A stretch of 5,052 nucleotides of DNA, taken from the NCBI GenBank assembly GCA_001805895.1, contig MHHD01000003.1, forward strand, positions 1-5,052, given 5' to 3'. This stretch comes from Omnitrophica WOR_2 bacterium RIFCSPLOWO2_12_FULL_51_8 (GTDB taxonomy: Bacteria; Omnitrophota; Gorgyraeia; Gygaellales; Profunditerraquicolaceae). Below the pieces are notes generated by a model. That model was not told the origin of the DNA. It saw nothing but the letters and a program-made list of their open reading frames with translations, and ran no database searches. Shown here piece after piece: positions 1 through 5,052 of the stretch. The position numbers and the translations under genes were made by a program. Position 1 is the stretch's first letter. Each line of letters opens with the position of its first letter.

Positions 1-1109
1 AGGCAGCAAGGGAATTCGGGGGGAAAGTAATAGCGCAGTCAAGGAAAGGCTTCGGTTTCGCTTTACGGGAGGGTTTCAAAGCAGCGAAAGGGAAATATAT
101 TCTTACTATGGACGCGGACTTGTCTCATGAGCCAAAGTATGTCCATAGGATGTGGAGTAAAAGATTTGACGCGGATTTAATTATCGCTTCCCGCTATGTC
201 GATGGCGGTTCGGCACAGATGCACATATTCAGATATATCTTGAGCAGGATTCTGAATAATTTCTATGCTTTTGCACTTTCCCTTAAAATAAAAGACTTAT
301 CCAGCAATTTCCGGATGTACAGGAAAGAAATAATAGATTGCATTTCCACAGATAGCGTCAACTTTGATATTTTGCCGGAGTTATTGTTGAAAATCTACTG
401 TAATGGATGGAGGATAATCGAGGTTCCCTTTTCTTATAAGACAAGAGGTTCTGGAAGGTCGCATATAAAATTAATACGATTCGGATTAGACTATTTTAAG
501 ACCCTATTGAAAATATGGTCTTTACGCAACAGTATCAATTCTGTCGATTACGACTTCAGGGCATTTTATAGCAAGATTTTCTTGCAGAAATTTTGGCAAA
601 GAAGCAGATATAAGACGATTTTAAGTTTTGTAGACAGGAAAAGTTTTTTTCTCGATGTCGGGTGCGGGTCAAGCAAGATAATCATAGACAGCCCAAATGC
701 GATAGGCTTGGATTTGTCTTTGGGGAAATTAAGGTTTTTATCCGGGAACCATAATAAACTGGTTAATGCCGATATCACAAACCTCCCTTTTAAAGACGCG
801 TCTTTTGACTGCGTTATATGTTCACAGGTTATAGAGCATATCGCGGGAAAAACTGTCATCGCCGAGCTTGCAAGAGTAGTAAATAAAGGCGGCTTATTGG
901 TCCTGGGCACTCCTGATTATGCTAAAATAATGTGGAGGATATTTGAATATCTATATTCCATTGTTCACAGTAAGGGTTATGTCGAGCAGCATGTCACTCA
1001 TTATACCTACGAAGAATTAAAAAAGTTTCTAGAACAAGCAGGATTCGAGATTTTAAGGCGCGCCTACATTCTTAACGCAGAGTTAATTATAAAAGCCAGG
1101 AAAATTTGA
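1..1109 (+). CDS. GT2 glycosyltransferase (DPM1-like) fused to class I SAM methyltransferase, 5' end missing
   Basis: The frame is open from base 3 through the TGA at 1107-1109, giving 368 visible residues. The ATG at 108 is internal, because GT2 sequence precedes it (FGFALREGFKAAKGKY). About 60-70 N-terminal residues, including the first nucleotide-binding strand, lie upstream of the window. The DXD-type motif DADLSHEP (nt 111-134) is the signature of polyprenyl/dolichyl-phosphate mannose or glucose synthases. ASRYVDGG, DLSSNFRMYR and the EVPFSY...RGSGRS segment follow in the family's order. After a linker, a Rossmann methyltransferase begins with LDVGCG (nt 651-668), then GLDLS, DITNLPFKDASFD, SQVIEHI and a GGLLVLGTPD strand, resembling Methyltransf_11. 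By family knowledge the first domain transfers a sugar from a nucleotide sugar to a lipid phosphate at the cytoplasmic face. The methyl acceptor is unknown. No transmembrane tail is visible. GC is lower here than downstream. The GT2 and methyltransferase calls are firm; sugar and acceptor are not determinable. Confidence 0.93.
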   Translation, partial: AAREFGGKVIAQSRKGFGFALREGFKAAKGKYILTMDADLSHEPKYVHRMWSKRFDADLIIASRYVDGGSAQMHIFRYILSRILNNFYAFALSLKIKDLSSNFRMYRKEIIDCISTDSVNFDILPELLLKIYCNGWRIIEVPFSYKTRGSGRSHIKLIRFGLDYFKTLLKIWSLRNSINSVDYDFRAFYSKIFLQKFWQRSRYKTILSFVDRKSFFLDVGCGSSKIIIDSPNAIGLDLSLGKLRFLSGNHNKLVNADITNLPFKDASFDCVICSQVIEHIAGKTVIAELARVVNKGGLLVLGTPDYAKIMWRIFEYLYSIVHSKGYVEQHVTHYTYEELKKFLEQAGFEILRRAYILNAELIIKARKI

Positions 1110-1125
1110 AATAACATTTTTTGAG

Positions 1126-2781
1126 ATGAATAAAATTTTTCTTTTAAGCCTCTGCCTGATCTGCGCGGCGGCATATTTCAACAGCCTGAATAATGATTTT
1201 GTCCTTGACGACAAGGCGCTTGTCGTATATAACCCCGTAGTGAAATCACCGCAATTGCTGCCGCTGGCCTTCAAGAAAGACATTTACGATTACGTTAATC
1301 CCGGCAGCGCCAGGCCGGCTGACCAGGTTTATTACCGGCCGCTGCAGATGCTGAGTTATTTCCTGGATTATAAAATCTGGGGGTTAGAACCGCTGGGTTT
1401 TCACCTCGCCAATACCCTAATCCATTTAGCCAACGGTATTTTATTGTATTTTTTATTGTCCCTGCTTTTCGGCGACAGGCGCCTGTCTTTTTTTGCCAGC
1501 GCCTTATTCTTAGCCCATCCCATCCAAACTTCTGCCGTCGCTTATATCTCGGGAAGGGCGGATTTGCTGGTAACTTTTTTTATCTTCCTGGCCGGCGTAA
1601 GTTTTATAAAATTCCTGCGGCTCTCCCTGCGTCGTTTTTACTGCTTAAGCCTCCTGTCGGCAGGGTTAGCGCTGCTCTGCCGCGAAAACGGTATGCTCCT
1701 GTTTATGTTCCTAGCCTTGATTATGTTCGTCGAGATGCCGAAACCAAGGCGCTATCGCTGGCTGCTGCCCTTTGTCTTCCTGGATTTACTGTATTTATCC
1801 CTGCGTTTCCTGGTGTTTACCTCGGGCGCTTTATCGATGCCGCCGGAGATACATTCCCTGCCTTTACGGCTGGTTAATTTTTTTAACCTGGTTTTAAGGT
1901 ATGCGGTCTTGCTGCTGATGCCGCTGGATTTACACCTCTTAAGGGTTACGGCTTTTATCAAGAGCCTCTTTGGCGCGCAGGCATTATTGGCCGCGGCATT
2001 TATGGCTGTATATTTTTTCCTGATTTTCAAATTCTGCAGGGATAGGCTAGTGGTTTTCGGCCTCTCCTGGTTTCTGCTGGGGCTGGCGCCGGTGCTGTTT
2101 TATTTTGACCGTGTCCCGCTTTTAGACGGGGCGCTGATGGCCGAAAGCTGGGTATATATTTCTTCGGCCGGGTTTTTCGCTCTCCTGGCATATTTATCCG
2201 GCGCGCAGAAAAAAATTGGCCGGCCCGTCCTTTTATCTTTTCTCGGGTTTTATTTTATGATGACTATCGTCAATAATTTTTGCTGGAAGAATGACCTCGT
2301 CCTGCATAAAAGGATACTGCAATACACCGGGGGGAGGAATCCGATCCGCCAGAACCTGGTCCGGGAATACCTCTCCTACGGGTTATTCGATCAGGCCGCG
2401 GGGGAAATTAAAAAATATGCCGAGTATCACCCCGGAAGCCCCGGGCTGGATTTGCTCTGGGGGGATTACTATTATGTCAAGGGGCAGCCTCTTTTAGCGG
2501 TGGAAAGGTATAAAAATTTCCTGGCGCAAAGAGGCGGCGACTTTACGGTTTATTATCGCCTGAGCTCTTTTTATAAAGACCTGGGTCAGGCCGACCCGGC
2601 CATCGATTATGGGTTGAAGAGTTTTAAGATCAACCCCTATTTTGTGCTGAACTTAATCCAGTTAGGCGACCTCTACGCGCAGAAAAAAGACTTTGCCCAG
2701 GCCAGAATTTATTACCAAAAGGCTTACGCGGTGAATCCGCACAACCCGGCGCTTAAAACGTTAATCCAAAATGCACACTGA
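1126..2781 (+). CDS. TMTC-like (DUF1736-type) GT-C membrane glycosyltransferase with C-terminal TPR repeats
   Basis: This complete gene encodes 551 residues. The N-terminal ~390 residues form about 11-12 hydrophobic segments (first at ~3-20, others near 92-115, 120-140, 147-165, 170-184, 189-203, 210-232, 248-270, 285-303, 308-327, 342-358 and 367-385). Family-type motifs appear in order: [13 protein letters not shown] with the Asp pair D28-D29 in the first loop, YRPL (70-73), [13 protein letters not shown] (92-104), AHP (130-132), GRADLL (143-148) and [12 protein letters not shown] (339-350). Residues ~405-543 hold about four TPR units, the first degenerate. TMTC proteins are GT-C enzymes that O-mannosylate proteins using a lipid-linked sugar, so a similar surface-protein glycosylation role is inferred. 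Two positions I recall as conserved are Ser here (136 and 341). The ATG at 1126 is chosen because no start codon lies in the upstream frame nearby and it opens directly into the first membrane helix. No clear Shine-Dalgarno precedes it. A more general ArnT/PMT-like GT-C is the alternative. Confidence 0.85.
   Translation: MNKIFLLSLCLICAAAYFNSLNNDFVLDDKALVVYNPVVKSPQLLPLAFKKDIYDYVNPGSARPADQVYYRPLQMLSYFLDYKIWGLEPLGFHLANTLIHLANGILLYFLLSLLFGDRRLSFFASALFLAHPIQTSAVAYISGRADLLVTFFIFLAGVSFIKFLRLSLRRFYCLSLLSAGLALLCRENGMLLFMFLALIMFVEMPKPRRYRWLLPFVFLDLLYLSLRFLVFTSGALSMPPEIHSLPLRLVNFFNLVLRYAVLLLMPLDLHLLRVTAFIKSLFGAQALLAAAFMAVYFFLIFKFCRDRLVVFGLSWFLLGLAPVLFYFDRVPLLDGALMAESWVYISSAGFFALLAYLSGAQKKIGRPVLLSFLGFYFMMTIVNNFCWKNDLVLHKRILQYTGGRNPIRQNLVREYLSYGLFDQAAGEIKKYAEYHPGSPGLDLLWGDYYYVKGQPLLAVERYKNFLAQRGGDFTVYYRLSSFYKDLGQADPAIDYGLKSFKINPYFVLNLIQLGDLYAQKKDFAQARIYYQKAYAVNPHNPALKTLIQNAH
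2771..2781 (+). promoter_or_regulatory. Overlapping start/stop, likely translational coupling into uvrA
   Basis: The uvrA ATG (2771-2773) lies 11 bases before the end of the upstream TGA (2779-2781), in a different frame. The bases before the ATG (gcttaaaacgttaatccaaa) contain no recognisable Shine-Dalgarno. Ribosomes finishing the membrane protein would therefore be well placed to re-initiate on uvrA. The overlap is seen directly; coupling is inferred. Confidence 0.55.
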
Positions 2782-5052
2782 ACGCATCATTATCCGCGGG
2801 GCAAAAGAGCATAACCTTAAAAACATAAACTTAGAAATCCCCCGCAACAAATTAGTGGTGGTTACCGGCCTGTCCGGCTCGGGTAAGTCCAGCTTAGCCT
2901 TTGATACGATTTATGCCGAGGGCCAGCGCAGGTTCGTGGAGAGCCTTTCCGCCTATGCCCGCCAGTTCCTGGAGCAGCTGCAGAAGCCGGATGTAGAATA
3001 CATCTCCGGGTTATCGCCGGCAATCGCCATCGAACAGCGCGCTGCCGGAGGCAATCCCCGTTCCACTGCCGCCACCCAGACGGAAATTTACGACTATCTG
3101 AGATTGCTTTTTGCCCGCATCGGCAAAGTATACTGTCATCAATGCGGCGAGCCGATCGAGAGGCAGAGCGCCCAGGAAATCGTGGAGCGCGTTCTGGCCT
3201 TGCCGGCCGGCACAGATATCCAGGTCCTGGCCCCGGTGGTCAGGGGCAGGAAAGGCGAATACCGCGAAATCTTCCGCTCAATGCTGAAGGCCGGGTTCGC
3301 GCGCTGCCGGGTGGACGGGAAAGATTATGAGCTGTCCGTCGAAGGGGTCAGGCTGGTAAAATACAAGACCCATCATATCGAGGTGGTGGTGGATCGGCTG
3401 GCCGTGAAACCGGAGGCAAAAAAACGCCTTACCGATTCAATAGAAACTGCGCTCAAAGTCGGCAAAGGAACCATAATAGTCTCTTGTCGTGGGTCGTGGG
3501 TCGTGGGTCGTGGGTCAGAAACGTCTAACACACAGCACGCCGCGCCCAGTGAAATGACTTTTAGCGAGCATTATGCCTGCCTAAAATGTGGCATAAGCTA
3601 CGCGGAGGTAGAGCCGCGTATTTTTTCTTTCAATTCTCCTTACGGAGCCTGCCCGGAATGTAACGGTTTGGGGATAAAACTTGAATTTGACCCTGACCTG
3701 GTAGTGCCGGATAAAAATAAATCCATCAATGACGGGGCGCTGGCGCCCTGGAAAAGGGGAGGCCGCGGCTACATCCTTTATTACCGCTGGCTGATCCGGG
3801 AACTGGCGCGGCAGATTAAGTTTGATCTGGATGAGCCGTTTAAAAGCCTGAGCCGGGCTGTGCAAGAGGCCGTTCTCTACGGCACCCGGGAGCATGCCGG
3901 CGGAAAACCGTTCGAAGGGGTGATCCCGCATTTAGAAAGATTGTTCCGTCAGACTGAGAGCGATTACCTGAAAGAGGAAATTTCCCGTTTTATGTCCAGC
4001 CTGCCTTGCCCATCCTGCAAAGGCTCAAGGTTGAAAAAAGAAAGCTTGGCAATAAAGGTGGCAGGAATGAATATCTGGGAAGTTGCTCAGCTTTCCATTA
4101 AAGAGGCGCGGCAATTTTTTACCAAGATCGAGTTAAGCGCTAAGGAAAGACTTATTGCCCATCAGGCCTTGAAGGAGATTGCCCAGAAGCTTAAGTTCTG
4201 CGTCGACGTGGGCCTGGATTACCTTACCCTTGACCGCAAAAGCTCGACGCTCTCCGGCGGCGAGGCTCAGCGCATCCGCTTGGCCACGCAGGTGGGTTCC
4301 GGCCTCGTCGGCGTATTGTATGTTTTGGATGAGCCCTCTATCGGCCTGCACCAGCGGGATAACGCGAAATTACTCGCTACCTTAAAAAGCCTGCGCGACT
4401 TAGGCAACACCTTAGTCGTGGTAGAGCATGATGCCTCTACCATACTTTCCGCGGATTACATCGTGGATTTAGGGCCGGGGGCAGGCAGGTCAGGCGGAGA
4501 AGTGATTTTCTCCGGTAGCAAAGAAGAGTTATTGCGCTGCCCGGGATCCCTTACCGCAAAATACCTGCGCGGGGAGTTAAAGATTTGCCCTGTCCCGCAG
4601 AGAAACAGCTGGGAGGGGAGGAAGAGTCTGGAGATCAGGGGGGCGGCAGAGCATAACCTTAAGAATATCGATGTAAAATTCCCGCTGGGCGTATTTATCT
4701 GCGTCACCGGGGTTTCCGGTTCAGGCAAATCTACGTTGGTTAACGAAATTCTCTACCGCGCCCTCTCCCGGAAGCTTTCCGGGGCCAAAGAAAAGCCGGG
4801 AAAGTTCCGCCAGATTACCGGCATAGAGCAGTTGGATAAGGTAATCGTGGTGGACCAGTCGCCGATCGGCCGCACCCCGCGCTCTAACCCGGCGACTTAT
4901 ACCGGCGTCTTTTCCCGGATCAGGGATATTTTTGCCCGTCTGCCCGAGGCGCGCCAGCGCGGCTATAAACCGGGCAGGTTTTCCTTTAATGTTAAGGGCG
5001 GCCGCTGCGAGGCCTGTTGCGGAGACGGGATCAAAAAGATAGAGATGCATTT
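2771..5052 (+). CDS. uvrA: UvrA, excinuclease ABC subunit A, 3' end missing
   Basis: UvrA is the damage-sensing ATPase of nucleotide excision repair. It loads UvrB onto lesions in the cytoplasm. The frame from ATG 2771 stays open to the window end (760 residues plus two bases). The start [19 protein letters not shown] matches family N termini. Visible elements are Walker [10 protein letters not shown] (33-41, K39), the UvrB-binding region from ~118 with CHQC at 122-125, zinc finger 1 with C270, C273, C294 and C297, signature LSGGEAQ (494-500), Walker B with D520-E521, His-switch H553, second Walker [10 protein letters not shown] (647-655, K653), [13 protein letters not shown], and the first half of zinc finger 2 (C746, C749). 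The second signature and Walker B lie beyond the window. The UvrB-binding region argues against a class II UvrA-like protein. Oddities are an insertion at ~238-263 encoded partly by a 7-base repeat, and a shorter loop than E. coli before KPFEGV. It overlaps the upstream gene by 11 bases. Confidence 0.98.
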   Translation, partial: MHTERIIIRGAKEHNLKNINLEIPRNKLVVVTGLSGSGKSSLAFDTIYAEGQRRFVESLSAYARQFLEQLQKPDVEYISGLSPAIAIEQRAAGGNPRSTAATQTEIYDYLRLLFARIGKVYCHQCGEPIERQSAQEIVERVLALPAGTDIQVLAPVVRGRKGEYREIFRSMLKAGFARCRVDGKDYELSVEGVRLVKYKTHHIEVVVDRLAVKPEAKKRLTDSIETALKVGKGTIIVSCRGSWVVGRGSETSNTQHAAPSEMTFSEHYACLKCGISYAEVEPRIFSFNSPYGACPECNGLGIKLEFDPDLVVPDKNKSINDGALAPWKRGGRGYILYYRWLIRELARQIKFDLDEPFKSLSRAVQEAVLYGTREHAGGKPFEGVIPHLERLFRQTESDYLKEEISRFMSSLPCPSCKGSRLKKESLAIKVAGMNIWEVAQLSIKEARQFFTKIELSAKERLIAHQALKEIAQKLKFCVDVGLDYLTLDRKSSTLSGGEAQRIRLATQVGSGLVGVLYVLDEPSIGLHQRDNAKLLATLKSLRDLGNTLVVVEHDASTILSADYIVDLGPGAGRSGGEVIFSGSKEELLRCPGSLTAKYLRGELKICPVPQRNSWEGRKSLEIRGAAEHNLKNIDVKFPLGVFICVTGVSGSGKSTLVNEILYRALSRKLSGAKEKPGKFRQITGIEQLDKVIVVDQSPIGRTPRSNPATYTGVFSRIRDIFARLPEARQRGYKPGRFSFNVKGGRCEACCGDGIKKIEMH
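3486..3516 (+). repeat. Heptanucleotide tandem repeat (GTCGTGG, 4.4 copies) inside uvrA
   Basis: Four perfect copies of GTCGTGG start at 3486, 3493, 3500 and 3507, followed by a partial GTC at 3514-3516. Because 7 is not a multiple of 3, the repeat is read in all three phases with a 21-base, 7-residue period (RGSWVVG, then RGS). The surrounding UvrA frame is intact on both sides, so the current copy number is frame-compatible. It falls in the loop between the UvrB-binding region and zinc finger 1. Confidence 0.97.
3491..3514 (+). other. Predicted G-quadruplex motif on the coding strand
   Basis: Four GGG tracts (3491-3493, 3498-3500, 3505-3507, 3512-3514) are separated by three identical TCGT loops. 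This satisfies the canonical G3-N1-7 quadruplex pattern. It lies on the coding strand, so both the non-template DNA and the uvrA mRNA could fold. The pattern is seen directly; folding in the cell is inference. Confidence 0.6.

Noticed and set aside
18..23. Run of six G as a possible frameshift error
   Set aside because: The frame gives sensible GT2 sequence on both sides (AREFGG then KVIAQS), so there is no sign of an indel.
108..110. ATG at 108 as the start of gene 1
   Set aside because: The reading frame is open to the window edge and the preceding codons encode recognisable GT2 sequence. The ATG encodes the Met directly before the DXD motif, well inside the domain.
566..910. Antisense open frame within gene 1
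   Set aside because: It lies opposite the strongly supported methyltransferase domain, shows no family motif and has no visible ribosome binding site.
1110..1125. T-rich intergenic stretch as a terminator or promoter
   Set aside because: The 16-base gap has no hairpin before the T run and no room for a promoter. A run-through operon is the simpler reading.
1752..2030. Antisense open frame within the membrane protein gene
   Set aside because: Its Lys/Arg-rich composition is what the reverse complement of hydrophobic helix codons produces, so it is a shadow.
2583..2597. Small inverted repeat (GGGTC/GACCC) as an operator or terminator
   Set aside because: It is a five-base stem inside TPR-coding sequence with no T tract and no partner sites, within chance expectation.
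3142..3330. Short + strand open frame overlapping uvrA
   Set aside because: It is in another frame of the conserved UvrB-binding region and encodes low-complexity Arg/Gly-rich sequence with no homology visible.
3486..3516. Heptamer tract as a CRISPR-like or transposon-end repeat
   Set aside because: There are no spacers, no flanking target duplication and no transposase. It is a simple contiguous microsatellite in a coding frame.
3581..5050. Several antisense open frames (about 70-116 codons) opposite uvrA
   Set aside because: They lie opposite a continuous, motif-rich UvrA frame in GC-rich sequence, where stop-free antisense frames are expected by chance.

Overview
The window is a fully coding stretch of a bacterial chromosome. 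It carries three genes on the + strand, packed head to tail, with only 16 untranslated bases between the first two and an 11-base overlap between the last two. The outer genes run off the window edges. No RNA gene, insertion sequence, CRISPR array or convincing terminator is visible.

Layout: (1) Positions 1-1109 hold the 3' part of a two-domain enzyme, a GT2 glycosyltransferase of the polyprenyl-phosphate mannose/glucose synthase (DPM1-like) type fused to a class I SAM-dependent methyltransferase. (2) Positions 1126-2781 hold a complete 551-residue polytopic membrane protein. Its sequence signatures match the TMTC-type (DUF1736-like) GT-C glycosyltransferases, and it ends in a tail of about four TPR repeats. 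(3) From 2771 to the window end lies uvrA, the ATPase subunit of the nucleotide excision repair complex, with 760 of roughly 930-950 residues visible.

How they may work together: a DPM1-like enzyme makes a lipid-linked sugar, and TMTC-type GT-C enzymes are thought to use such lipid-linked sugars to glycosylate proteins on the far side of the membrane. Genes 1 and 2 therefore look like a donor-synthesis and transfer pair. uvrA is a housekeeping repair gene that appears to be translationally coupled to gene 2 without an obvious functional link.

The oddest local feature is a G-rich 7-base tandem repeat (unit GTCGTGG, 4.4 copies) inside the uvrA reading frame. It lies in an insertion of about 14 residues between the UvrB-binding region and the first zinc finger. 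It keeps the frame and also fits the canonical G-quadruplex pattern.

Organism: bacterial UvrA, ATG starts, TGA stops under the standard code, gene-dense layout, moderate GC that rises from gene 1 to gene 3, and TMTC/TPR proteins. This would suit an uncultivated environmental lineage such as Omnitrophota or another PVC-related or deltaproteobacterial-type phylum, but that placement is a guess from style and not from any search.
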